Assembly (NCBI GenBank): GCA_964035795.1
Contig: OZ038321.1
Location: 12,055,093 to 12,119,092, forward strand
Length of the DNA: 64,000 nt
Origin: Pterobdella sp. o SKG-2022
Lineage: Eukaryota; Annelida; Clitellata; Hirudinida; Piscicolidae
Reading direction: 5' to 3'
Shown: positions 36,290 to 48,359 of the stretch, piece by piece
Layout: each line of letters starts with the position of its first letter
Position numbering within the stretch: the stretch's first letter is position 1
The notes under the pieces: generated by a model
Database searches by the model: none
Seen by the model: the letters and a program-made list of their open reading frames with translations, nothing else
What the model was told of the DNA's origin: nothing
Program-made: the position numbers and the translations under genes

Positions 36290-39060
36290 TTAAAAATAAA
36301 CAAAATTGTTTGTAATAATCAAAAATAAAAGATTTCTTCTAATTTTCTTGAACTTGCGAGAGTACCTAGCACACTGAAAGCATTTCCTCTCTGAATGTCC
36401 ATACTTATAGCTTGGATTAGGAGGGAGGTTGACCGCGGTTCTCCTGTTTCTTGAGCTATTTTTTTCCCGATCTCTCATCAATCTTAGTCCGTTTGGACCC
36501 CAAGAACCAAAAGTTTCAACTCCGATTGGTATAACTTCATAATCCGCTGAAAGGTTGCGGTATTTTGTCAGCTTAGCTGTCTCCGCGTTTTCAGCTACTT
36601 TTCCTGAAATAGCTGAAGCAATTTGTATGTGGCTGGGGGCGATAGTGTCACTACAAGTGAAATCCCACACCATAATACGACCATTTTTCCAAGGGTAAAT
36701 TGTCATCCCATCTGGACGTTTTCCATCAGAGCGAGATACACCATTTGGTTCAAGAATCGAAGGTATATGGGCTGATGACAGAGCTCTCTTTATTATGTCA
36801 TTTACTTGAGCATGTCGGGAAGATCTTCCAGCACTCTTTCTACAACTGAGGCCATGCACTCCCGATTGATCCCCTCTAGTGCCGCAGACGCAAGTATGAG
36901 GAATGCACAAGGGTGAGCCTAAACGTAAAACGCAGCTGATCCTTAGTTGAGATCTGTTCATCTTCAAACCCAAGAAAGCTATAGAAATGGCATTGAGCCA
37001 AGAAGAGGATTGTTTTGAAGAGACAGCCAGCAGCCTCGCTTTTTCTAAATCTGATGACGAACTTGAAATCAGCTTTTTATGCTTCAGCTTGGCATACTGT
37101 ATATCCCAGGCAGCTTGAACACTAAGATTACCTAGAAAACTGCTGTTATTTCAAATTTTTTTCAAATAGAGAATATTAGCAGAGTTGTAGTACGAATCGT
37201 CTAAAATATTGTGGAAATTCGGTAAGAGCTTTCTAATATGTGTGCTGCAAGCGTGGACTGAGGATAAAAATGCAGTAAGCGATAATTCTACGGCTGATCT
37301 TACTCCCAGCTCTCCTAGAGCTACAGGCAAAGTAGATTGAGTTCAATTTCTGTCTGAAAGTTTGATGTTAATAACTTTTTCAAGGGATGTTTTTAATAAA
37401 GCTTCATATTCTTTTAAAACTTCAGAATAAAAGCATGGAGCAGAACGGAGAAGGTAAGTTAATTTTGGAATTGAAAAACTATGTTTTAAAAGAAATAGTG
37501 CATCATGGGGATCGATTTCCATTAATCTTTCTGTCATTTTTTTCAAATCTTCTAAGTTATGGGATAAAAATGTTTCAATTGTTAATTGATGAATTTGAGA
37601 ACCTAATAGGGATAGATTATTAATTTCTAGATGCTTTATTCCTGAACTTAGTGAAGATATGTGGTGATTAATTGTTCGGGTTAATAAAAAACAGTTCTCA
37701 TTTTGAAGAGTTTGTTTCAAGTCCAAGAGTTTCTTTGGCGTTTATAATTTTATTAAAATCCGTCAATACGTCTTCAGCATTTTCGGCCAAAGTTCCATCA
37801 TCTAGGTACCAAATGTTTAGTTCACTTTTGCATTGATTATTCAAGTTTTGGATGGCAAGAGAAAACAAAAATGGGCCCAAAGGGTCTTCCTGTTGTACAC
37901 CTTCTTGAGATGAAAGGAAGCTGTTTCCATAGAAAAGAATGGAATTGCTAGAATATGCCTGCCAAACAATTGGGTATATAGAAGGTAATTGCTTTTGAAT
38001 TTCTTTAAGAACTACGTCCCTTCTAATTGAATTAAACGCATTTTTAAAATCTATTTTCAAAATTATTTAATTTTCAGAGTTGCAACCATATTGATTTTTA
38101 TTGAAAATATATTTTCCAAGTGAATGGGCGGCTACTTCGGCTTCTGAGGGAGTGCCTACTCCATATTGATGAAGTTTGAATAACGCTGATGAAAAATTTG
38201 ACAATTTTTGCATTATAGTTTTTGCCACGAGCCTTCTTAGACTATTTCCCACTGCAATGGGTCTCACTCCGCCGTCAGGTTTTGACAAGGCTAATAATAA
38301 AGCACCATAAAAACTCGGCTTAATCTCTGCAGAAATATCACCCCGTAAAATGATTTTATTGAAAAACTTAGCAATGGCTTCCAGAAGGTCAACTCCACTT
38401 TGTCCTTGTAATTCTGCAGTGAGATCTTTGAGATGTGGTGAAGACAAACCATCTGAACCGCCACTGCTGCCATTTTTGAAACCTTTAATACCTCTTTTAA
38501 TGTCTTCAGCTGTAACTTGTAAACTTTCGGCGATTTGTTCTTCGGAAATTGGTGGAGGGAGGTTTGAGTTTTTATTAATTTTCGAATGTTTGAGTTTTAA
38601 TTTTTTTAAGACTTTTGGGGTATTGGGGTATTTTCAAGTAATTTATCATTAAAAGAAATTATCCTAACTGCCCCTCTTATATCACCACAAGGCAATTTAG
38701 AAGACACCATTTTAGCCCATGTGCGGTCAGTTTTCATTTTTGATTTTTTGTTGGTTGTTTTAACGGGTTGAGGGAATGGATTTCCAGAAAAGTCACTTAT
38801 CTGTCTGTTAATGATTGTTGCTAGTGATTTTGACTTTTTTCCGCTTCTATTTGGGCCGAGAAAGCATTTTCTAAAATAACTAAAAAGGTTCTTTCAATCT
38901 GTTAGACTATTTTCCGCAACAATTTTGTTCAAGATACTGGTGGGGAGGTTACCTTTTGGAATTCGTGAAGCTTTCGGCACTTGTTTTAAAACAGCCCCAA
39001 CACGCAAGAATGAAAAAAGGAAGTTAAAAGGTTGTGTATCATTTATTATTTTGGGAGTGC
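36290..39060 (-). mobile_element. LINE with RT, zinc knuckle and restriction-like endonuclease (R2-superfamily type), broken
   Basis: Read on the minus strand, a reverse transcriptase spans about 38450-37700 with GGVRPIAVGNSLRRLVAK, DFKNAFNSIRR, EGVQQEDPLGPFLFSLA and the catalytic YLDDGTLA. It is followed at 36973-36290 by a cysteine cluster (CVCGTRG...HGLSC) and the nuclease signature GKRPDGMTIYPWKNGRIMVW with DFTC, then AENAETAKLTKYRNL and VETFGSWG. Stops and frame changes near 38070, 37700 and 36975 break the frame. The element lies between VPS53 and CEP57. A distant member of the same family lies at 52560-54478. Confidence 0.85.
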
Positions 39061-39599
39061 AACATGGACCCACCCAATATATTATCTATTTTTAAGAAAA
39101 AATGGGTTTAATAAATTTTAATTAAGCGAAGCTTTTCAAAACAGTTATATAAAATAGTTTTTTCTTAACCTGATCATGAAATTACGTTTTATAAAAAGCT
39201 TTTTTTGAATAAAATGATTTACACAATGTGTTTTCTCAATACAGGTTCGAACTTTTTGTCGTTAAAATTTTAGCTGTTGACATTGACATTGTCAAATTTT
39301 GAATTGTTATAAAATTTATCGTTGAATTATTATTTTAGTAGCATATCAACAAAATCAGTTTTATTTTGATTTTTCTTAGATATTCCGTTAGGAAACTTTA
39401 TCACATTTTTAGCGAAATTCAGAGTTATTGACTTTTACTTCAGACGGAACCGGAAAAGTTTTCTCACATCATTAATGATCACCATACACATTTTCAATTT
39501 CAAAGTCAATCCAATAAAACAAAAATAACAACAATCAGTCCCACAAACTAAAACACTTTAACAACAACAAAATTACGTACACACCTATCGATAAAATTA

Positions 39600-40060
39600 G
39601 CAAAAAAAAATAGAAGATGTTCAACGCATACATCACGCCAATACTCCTCTTCAACTGTGGCACATGCGTTTTGAGTAAAACCACCGAAGAACGACTTAAC
39701 CAATTTCATGCGTTTACTCCGCAGTGTCATCGGTGTATTTTGGCCGGCAAAAATGAAAAAAAAAGATCTATATCACATATAAAACAAAAAAAATTAAGCA
39801 AAACTATTAGATTCAACAAACTAACTTTACAGGCCATATCTTAAGACTTGATCCGCGCACACTCGCCCAAAAAGCCATGGGCAAGTATTTTGACACACCA
39901 TACATACCCGCCAAGAAAGGAATTGAAACCATCTAAAAATTGATTTCAAAAATATGGAAATCCCATTAAGCAATAGAGAAGACTTGGCAAAACTAAGAAA
40001 CCTGGCATCTGATATAAAGATGTAGGGAAAGCGGATCAACAATTGACTTTATTTTTTTTT
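39600..40060 (+). mobile_element. 3' fragment of another LINE
   Basis: Open at 39617-39844 with FNAYITPILLFNCGTCVLSK, the segment after the reverse transcriptase in many LINEs, then LSKTIRFNKLTLQ and, after a stop, HILRLDPRTLAQKAMGKYF and LAKLRNLASDIKM. There is no catalytic domain. It lies immediately upstream of CEP57 exon 1. Confidence 0.7.
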
Positions 40061-40239
40061 TTTTTTCAACTATATTTTGATTCGAAATAAAAGTTTATTT
40101 ATAATAATAAATGCTTCTTTATCAAATTTCATCATATCAAATATTGTATGTGCATAAACATAAGTTTAACTCTATATGCAGTTTTAAACATTCAAATTTT
40201 TTTTAGTTTACATCGTCGAATCTCAGCTTCAGCTGTTTT

Positions 40240-43200
40240 ATGGCAAATAAAATAAAAAAGAAATGTTATGAATTACCGATTTGTAATAAAGAAAGTAACT
40301 TACTTTTTAATTCATTTGAATTATTTCTTTCTTTCATTCAATATTAAATTATTCTTAATTCATAAAACATGAAATAACTTCAAAATTAAATTTCAAAGCA
40401 ATAGCTCTTTCTTTACATTTGTTACAAGAAAGTATAAAGGATTTGAAAAACTCTAGAAATTGTAATAACTTTTCACAAAATTATGAAAGTGAGTATATTC
40501 ATTTCCGTTTTTATTTATCTTTTAATGAGTTAATTTTTTATTCAGATACTGATAATACTGCTAAAGATACACGATATCTTAAAGATTATAAGTTTAATGT
40601 ATTTAAAAAAAAAACTAAAGAACCTCTAAATGAAAAAAATTCTAACAATGAACAAGCTAAGTCAGCAAAATGTGAAAAAAAAGGTTTAAAAAATACAAAT
40701 TCAAAAAATGATTTTGAAAGTTTGAATTCTGAACAGTTGCAAATGCTCACACATACACTTTTAAACTCATTAATTGAGGTAATTTCATTTGAATTACTAT
40801 TTCCATTGAACAATCAATTTATGAGAAACATCTATAATCATATTTTCAAAATATACAATATAATTCTCAGAAGCATCAGCAAAAAAAGCATACAAATTTG
40901 GTTCATTCAAATGGGTTTGTATCTTCTAATGAAACTTTGAAGGAGGGTTACAAGTCAACAAAACAAAGCAAGATTGCATCTAATAAGAATTGTAATAAAT
41001 ACATCAATTCTCATTCAAAATCTTCTCAACTAAAAGAAAATGATTCAAAAATTTCCAAGAGAAATGGACAAAGTATGAGTTTCAAAATGAATATATCCGG
41101 TTTGCCATTCATAAGTGGAAAAGTGTGTATTGTTTTTTGTATTACTCTTAAATATATATTAGATGAAAAAAATATTTCATTAAAAATTATTCAGTTTTGT
41201 ATATGTATAATTACAAATTTACCAGAATTGTCATTTTGCTTATATTCAAGTATGGCTTAAACCATTACTCTCAGTTATTGTTATTCAGTTCATAGACTAT
41301 TATTTTTAGCAGATGATGAGGTTTTTTTGAAACACCTTGACACTTTGCTGAATTTTCCATGACTTTGAGTTTTATTGTGTCAACATCTTCATACCTTGTT
41401 TTTTAAAAAAGTTTTTCAACTTATTTTGTTCTCAACATCAGCTTTCTAATTCAATTTTAGTATAAGGAAGACACTGCATACACAATAAATACATTTTTAA
41501 GTGTATCGAGATAATGCATATTCACCATCATTCAATCTCCAAACTTTTAAGCCATTTTTTGCTAGCATTAAATTACATTTGTGGCCCCTATAGCTGTGTG
41601 GTAGATCATTGGACTAATTATCCAAAGTTACGGGGTTCAATCCCACGTGGGTCCACAATTACATACACAAGGAGTAGCGCCCTGGGAAATATCTGTTAAG
41701 CTAACGAAATTCCAATATGGGGCGACTAAGAGTCGATCTAAAAAAAAATTACATCCAATTAGCAAATGTGTTTAAAGATTATTATTTTTTGGATAGTATG
41801 CAGTAGGGTTAGTTCTTGACAGAGAGATTCTGCTATTTGTTGTTTGTCTTGGTGACTATTGCAAGACTAATTTTCATGTTTGAAAAGAATTGATTCAAAA
41901 TTTGATTAATTTTTAAGTCATTTTGGTTGGAAGCTTCTTTTTTAATTTTACCAGTAAACTTTAGATTATGAGGATTTATAAGAACACGTAGAAAAAATTT
42001 TTATTTAGCTAAAATTTTCAACAAGTAAAACCCTGTCATGATTCGTTAGCAAAGTTGTAGAGAATTTAAACGGAAAAACCATAGATGTGAAAATTTTTGA
42101 AAAATGAAAATTGTTAAATTATGTAGTAGTGTTTTATTTTATGAGATGTGTTTTAAAGCATTTATGAATGGTGAAATTATTGTTTGGTGTTATAATTTGG
42201 AGTTAAACTTCTGCTCCCCTTCTTTTTTATTATTTTTATTCTCTTTAATAAAATGTGTCCATGGCTTTGGTATTGACGTAACATTGTGGGTCATTATAGC
42301 CACTGATTATTGCATTATGTTTTTTTATTTCTAAGCTTTCAGAAACTAGAAGATTTTTTGGGAGCTTTATAAAAATTCATTCAAACAAACTGGTTTTTTT
42401 GAGTTCAGTGAAAAAGAAAGATAAGCCTATGATTATTAAATCTTTACCCTTTGTCAAATAAACATTTTCATTAATTGATATATAAGAAATATTATCATGG
42501 TTATATTTTAAATTTTAATTAAATAAAAAACATAGGTATTAAATACATTACATGATATTTATTGTTGATGCACAGTCAACAGCCAAAAGTTATTCCCTCT
42601 CAGCCAACCTACAAGAAGTCCTCCACTTGATGAAACATCACAATAAAAAGGTCGTTCTATTAAACTTTGTTTTCCAATAAGATCAGGAAAAAATATCCAA
42701 AGGAACATCAAATCAATTGAACTTTTTTATGTAAAACATCCCAATAATTCTCATTAACAGTTATTTTTTTTTCTACTTAACGTCTCTAATTTTATACATT
42801 CGTATTTAAATATAACTATTGGATATATTTATTTTTTATTTGTTTTTCATTTTAATTTCCATATAAATTTAATTCAATAATTTTTATTCATCTAAAACAT
42901 TTTATTCATAATGATTTTATGATTTCTGACAGAACTTTCAAACCAAACCGTTTGTTTCAACTTGTCATAGAAGTTGCTTATGTGACAAACAACATGAAGA
43001 TATCAAAAAATCTAATGACAAAGAAAATCTTTTTGATGAGAATTTTGGAAATTATAAATATGAAATGAATTCTAATAACCAATGTTACACTCATAAAAAG
43101 CTTTTTATGCAAAAGCATGACAAACATGAAAGTTACCAGGAAGAGATTGATGGACATTATTATTTAGAAACCCTTGTTGAAGAATTACATAATAAACTAG

Positions 43201-46200
43201 CTAGGCTTAAGACGTAAGTTTTTATAAGTATCATTTTATTATATTCATCATCTTTCCCTTTTCCAAGGGGCCACTGACTTCTTTTCACAACCTAACCCTT
43301 TCTATTTCACCCTGTAGAAGGCATCTTTAAGACCTAACACAAGCCAACGACAAAGGTTTTCCATCATACTTTTCCAAGCTAATCTTGGCCTTTTCCTTTT
43401 TCTACTATCTTCAACCTCAGACTTCTACGCCTGCTTGGCACAATCATCATCCCCTTTCTCTACGACATGACCCAGCCAGCTCAAATTTCCTTGTCTCACC
43501 ACTTCAAAAATTGTACTATCCAACCCCAATCTAGCAATCAACTTATTTTTACTCACACCACACATCATTCGAAGCATCCGTTTTATTGCTCTTCTCAAAA
43601 TGCTCTCCAACGGATCTTACCAACCAAGTTTCCGAGCCATATGTCATGACAAGCCTCACTCATGTACTATAAATTTGTTCTTTGATATTTCATGTGTGTC
43701 TTTTACCACCTAGTTTAGAAGACATACTGTTGAATGCCTTTTATCCCAACCTTATCCTTTTTGTAGCAGCTCGCTCTTATTCCTCCTCCACGATTCATAT
43801 TCTTCTCTAGATAATAATAATAATAATCTATGAGGTTTATTATACTGATGTCTAACCCAGGGAGTTTCAAGATCACTTGATATGTGTGCAAAATATTCTA
43901 ATATAATAATAGGTTATAGCAGCTTAATATTAAAAAAAAAAACTAGTTATTAGCCCCTTTCAAAAGTCCTTCACTTTTCTAACCCTTCTCAAGCCTTCTG
44001 GCAAGCCGTTCCACAACCTTGAGGCTTCAACATCAAACCTACGCTTCCCAATACTAGACATTTTGGACTTAGCGAAGTATAAATTGGTTTGAGTCCGAAG
44101 ATCTAAGCTTTCGTCTTTCAGGTATTTCAGAGATAGGTAGGAGTCTTTCCGATATGTATTTAGGACCATATCCTACATTTAAATATAAGATATAATATTT
44201 TATGAGCTACTCTGTCCTTAACTTCGACCAAATCCAACTTTTTCAAGATTGGAGTTATATAGTCAAACTTCCTTGTGCCTGTAATTAACCTGGCTGTAGT
44301 GTTGCTAAGAGACTGGATTCTACACAGCTGCTTTTCAGGTAACCCGACTAACAATGTGTTGCAATAATCTATTCTGCTCAGGATCAAAGCAACAGCAAGG
44401 GTTTTCAACGATTCATAAGAAAAACACTTCTTAATGGACCTTATCTGCCTGAAAGCTGAGAAGCCTAGATAACAATAATTGTTTACCCTTTCCAACTCAC
44501 TCAGACAACAATTTAAAATAAATTCTTTATTTAAAAATTCATAAAAACCCTGCACTCAAAATTTCCATTCATCTTACTAGAAACTCTTTACCCTGGCACA
44601 CCGTGCATGAAACCACTTCTTACATGTCTTGTATCTTATAAAATTTACCTTAGCCCTCTTACCACACACACCACATGGATCAATCTTAGCCAAAACAACA
44701 ACCCCACTACCACCGCCACTCTCCATGACCTTTGTCTTACCAAGATTAACCTTCAATCCTTTCCCTTCAAAAGCTGCCTTCCAACGGATGAATTGGCTTC
44801 CAGTTCTTGCATAGTCTCTCATCTACTGGCTTAGCTATTCTTTATGATTCCTAGTGATTTCTCCACTTCGTTCATAGCAAATGGTTCCATGAGACCTTCA
44901 ACCACTTCTACATTCACCATCCCATTCCATGGATTCTCCTCATTCATGATGATTTCCATGTGCTTCTTCCACACTCTCTTCCTTCCACTTTAATGCAGTT
45001 GTTTTTTGCTAAGTCGCTAGCTTTCTTCTTCACCATTCTCATTTTACGAAATACGACATTTCTGTCATTCTGTTTCCTCTCCATCTCTTTCACCGCATCT
45101 TTCTTCCTTGCATCAGCAACAGCTCTCTTAGCTTTCTTTTTATCAGAGACATAGCGGGATTTATTTTTTGCCAATGGGAGTTGTTTCAACTCCGAAAATT
45201 TTTCCTCCTCTCTGTTATGGCTTTTTGCGCATCCTGATTCCACCACCAAGTTTTAGTCTGCCGAGGCCTACCTCTACTCATTCCACAATATTCTTCAACA
45301 ACTTTTAGAGTAGAAGTTTTTGTATTATAGACAGGCATTTTGTTTATCGCTTTTTTGATACAAAACTTACATTTTTTCAGAAAATTTTGCTTTAACCTCA
45401 TCGTTCAAAAGCTTTCATAATTTTGGACGAGATATTTTTTTGGCATGGCTTTGTTAGATTTTTCTAATCCATCTTTTATCTAAAACTACCTTCAATAGCT
45501 TGTATTGAAACTCACCCCCAATTCCTCTTACATCCTTCAAAAACTTCCTCTGACTACCCTTCATCAACACAAAATCTTTTTTTGTCCCACTACACTCACC
45601 CTTAAAAGTAACCTTTCTATTATCCTTCTTCTTAATCCAACTATTACCTACGCACAAACCCTTTTCAACACAAAATTCTAACGGCAATCTACCTTCCACG
45701 TTTCTCTTGCCTATTCCAAAACTTCCATGGACACCTTTAAACCCATCAACCTCTTTGCCAATGTGTTCATTGAAGTCTTCAAGGCAAATCAAAACTTCAT
45801 TTTCATTTTCCACTTTACACCTTCTAGCCTTCATAAAACTTCTCTTTTTCACCATCGATCTTCCACATTAAGGAGCATAAGCGCAAACAATTTTTATTAC
45901 CTTATTACCAAAAGTAATTACCCCTACCATTTCCCTGTCCAATAACCTATTTATTTCCACAACATTCATTCATAAATCTTTTCTTAAAAATATACCTACA
46001 CCACCTTTCTTATCTTCATTATCAGACTACCAAAGTTTAAACTTTTTACCTAAACTACCTACATGTTTTAAACCCATACCTCTCCATCTCACATTTTTTT
46101 TCTTTTTCATTACCCCCATGTTCCACCGTGTAAGTTAGGAACGTACCCTTTCTTCATCATCAGGCTGTTAGTGTTGGTCTTAGGATGTTACTTTGGATAT

Positions 46201-47799
46201 TAAGAACTTTTCCTAAGAACCTAGCCTGATGGGAGCAGACTGATGGAACAGTCTGTGTGGATTTTTCCAAAAAAATTATCTTGAAACAAGATAAAATTAG
46301 TGAGCCCAAATGATTACTGGACGACATGGAAAGGTCGTTTAGGTTTGTATCCTGAAAGGGTAGCAGCCTCACCAACTAGCAGGCCTAAACGCTATAGCGT
46401 AGATGCCTTTTAATGTCATGCCTTGGACAGGTGCCTTTTAACGTCATGCCCAGGACCACCTTATTTCTTGAATACAGCACATACCAACCTCTTTCCTCAA
46501 CAACTTTTCACATAATTCCATAATCTTCTCATTTGATCTAATATCAAAAATACCGAAAGAAAATGATCTCTTCAAAAAAAAACCAGGTATTCTTTGCACC
46601 TTCTGCTCATTCAAGAGCTGCTGGGAAATGAGAGCCATTTTCTTTTTTGTGTGTATTCATGGGAAATTTTTGGATCATAGCACATGTTTCATGACTTTAA
46701 ATAACAAAATAAGAATGCAGCTAAATGAATTTTTAAGCTTACAAACAATTCATTTTTATACATGTAAGTCATTTTTAATATAGCGAGAAAATTGAAAAGT
46801 GTTACAAATCATAATCTACCACGATATCGTGAACTCGCACACTTTTTTAATCGAGAAAGTAATCCTTTAAAAAAAATTTGAAAAATAATGCAAAAATTTA
46901 AAATGTCTAACAATATGAATAAACTTCAAACAGAATCGAGAATATAATGATATACTGTAATGGATGAAACAAATTTAAAATTTACAAAATGAAATTAAAA
47001 TAGATTATATATATCTCAAATAATATTATTTTTTTGGATTGCATGTTTTTAAGAGTTATTAAATATTTGCAGTCGACGTACATATAAGCAACTTTCGCCA
47101 GAGTGTCAGGATGAAATCAAAGTAGTTTATAAATTCATTTCAATTCTCCGAGACAAATCTTAAATATTCAAATAAAAACACTTTCTGGGTTTATTTTATT
47201 CCACGAAGCTTTTTGGAAGATGATCTTACATTCTCAAGTTGAAAATCCTTGAAAATATAAGGTCATCTTACGAAAAGCTTTGTGGAATAAAATAAACTGA
47301 AAAAGTTGTTTTCATTTTAATACCTATTAATTCACTATAATAAAATAAAAATTATTCATTGTAAAACTTGAAAACAACTTGAACAGGCGTTAAATATTGA
47401 AATAGAACTAAAGAAAAAACAATTGCTTGAGATTGAAAATTTAATGGATAAAGTGAGTATGCTATCCATTGTAAACCATGCAAAATATTACTAAATTTTT
47501 GAATATATAAATCATTCACACCAAAGTGCCTAAAGTTATAAATTATTTTACAGGAATACGTTTCAGTTTCATCGCAACGAATAGAAAAACCTCACAAAAA
47601 TCAAAAAAACATCGGGAACAATGTTGAAAATCTTATTAATCAAAAAGAAAAATATACATGCAAACATTCAAGTGCATTGAATTCATCTGATAACGTAAGA
47701 CGAAGCAATGGAGTTGTTCCCACAGCCAAGCAAAAGTACATATCGTTATTGAAGGATTTGCAACAAATACAAACTTCTCTCAGGAATGATGTTAATTAA
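40240..47799 (+). CDS. CEP57: CEP57-family centrosomal protein, complete gene
   Basis: CEP57 and CEP57L1 proteins localise to the centrosome through an N-terminal coiled coil and bind microtubules through a C-terminal one. Nine exons: 40240-40294, 40399-40488, 40546-40778, 40871-41122, 42576-42650, 42933-43213, 47073-47121, 47387-47452, 47554-47799. Phases join exactly to 1,347 bases (448 residues plus stop). Family landmarks: IALSLHLLQESIKDLKNS (start of the N-terminal coil), SGLPFISGK joined to STAKSYSLSANLQEVLHLMK (the family's most conserved block), ETLVEELHNKLARL, then LKKKQLLEIENLMDKE, and the C-terminal YISLLKDLQQIQTSLR. The middle is Ser/Asn/Lys-rich and poorly conserved, and the N-terminal coil looks shorter than in vertebrates. 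Exon 1 is inferred from phase and a plausible ATG. Intron 6 carries nested LINEs and a palindromic element follows in intron 7. Confidence 0.88.
41581..41745 (+). mobile_element. tRNA-derived SINE, tail type 2
   Basis: The tRNA-like head at 41581-41657 has pairing ends gtggcccc and gggtccac, anticodon arm ttgga-ctaatta-tccaa (anticodon AAT, Ile-like) and B box ggttcaatccc. The tail differs from the other SINEs here: aggagtagcgccctgggaaa followed by cgaaattccaatatggggcg and a short A run. It lies in a CEP57 intron. Confidence 0.75.
43300..46660 (-). mobile_element. RTE-like LINE with reverse transcriptase core deleted, interrupted by another LINE
   Basis: Read on the minus strand: endonuclease pieces at 46640-46440 (LCEKLLRKEVGMCCIQEIRW) and 45855-45454 (CLEDFNEHIGKEVDGFKG, then NVEGRLPLEFC); the linker at 45401-44940 (KTWWWNQDAQKAITERRKNF); then NEVEKSLGIIKNS, which normally opens the reverse transcriptase. 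The next residues are already past the catalytic core (KGLKVNLGKTKVMESGG near 44760, then CGVCGKRAKVN and WFHARC). The catalytic palm motifs are absent. The last domain (RAIKRMLRMMCGVSK, then LSWLGHVVEK) lies at 43610-43425, separated by the insert at 43850-44565. The whole cluster is in CEP57 intron 6, antisense to the gene. Confidence 0.8.
43850..44565 (-). mobile_element. CR1/L2-like LINE 3' fragment nested in the RTE-like LINE
   Basis: On the minus strand at 44555-43960 the frame reads LILSRIDYCNTLLVGLPEKQ, ARLITGTRKFDYITPIL and later RRFDVEASRLWNGLP, the C-terminal domain of CR1/L2 elements. It resembles the C-terminal part of the element at 1-2450. It separates two parts of the element at 43300-46660, so it inserted later. 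A short aat/taa repeat near 43810-43833 may be its 3' end. Confidence 0.75.
47174..47312 (+). mobile_element. Palindromic element copy in a CEP57 intron
   Basis: The left arm aaacactttctgggtttatt, ttattccacgaagctttttg and gaagatgatcttacat pairs with aggtcatcttacgaaaagct, ttgtggaataaaataaact and gaaaaagttgttt. The spacer is about 20 bases. It is the same design as 21178-21358 with diverged sequence. It lies between CEP57 exons 7 and 8. Confidence 0.65.
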
Positions 47800-47942
47800 A
47801 CTATGAAATAATAGTGTAAACTATTAAGTTTTTGTGCTAGGTAGTTTCAGTTTTGACGCTGTTGTCATGATAATACAATTACTATTTTTTAGTTGTTACA
47901 CCAGTTACTTGTTAAATTTTGTACTTATGTTTATATTAATCC

Positions 47943-48060
47943 CAATCAAACACTTTTTTAACTAAAGTCAAGTCTTCGTGAGTTGAACTCTAATTATCAA
48001 GTCATGATAATGCTTGATGTACGAAAATTTTTTGTTCAGTTATTAAAATGTTGATTTAAA
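47943..48060 (+). mobile_element. Palindromic element copy downstream of CEP57
   Basis: aatcaaacacttttttaact and agttgaactctaattatcaa on the left pair imperfectly with tgataatgcttgatgtacga and gttattaaaatgttgattt on the right. It begins about 145 bases after the CEP57 stop codon, so it may lie in the 3' untranslated region. Confidence 0.6.
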
Positions 48061-48359
48061 TTGATTTCCTTCTAGGTTAATTTAGTTCGACTTTAATTTT
48101 TTATATTTAAGCATTAAAACGATCTTTTAGATGCCTTTGTATCAAGTCATCTATCACATGTGCCAATATACTTGAAGTCCATTTGTAATTCCACCCTTTG
48201 ACCAAACTTGAAGTATATACATTGTATTTTATTTTCTTCTCAATTTTAAAGTTTCCATTGAATAAAATTTGAATTTATAAGTGTTATGGTTCTCAATCAT
48301 ATAGCAACAAATGAACATCAAGTTAATCAATTTGATTTTTATATCAAGTTTTAAAATTA

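Noticed and set aside
44960..45154. Plus-strand frame rich in Phe and Leu as a possible membrane peptide
   Set aside because: It is antisense to the linker of the RTE-like LINE, which explains its composition.
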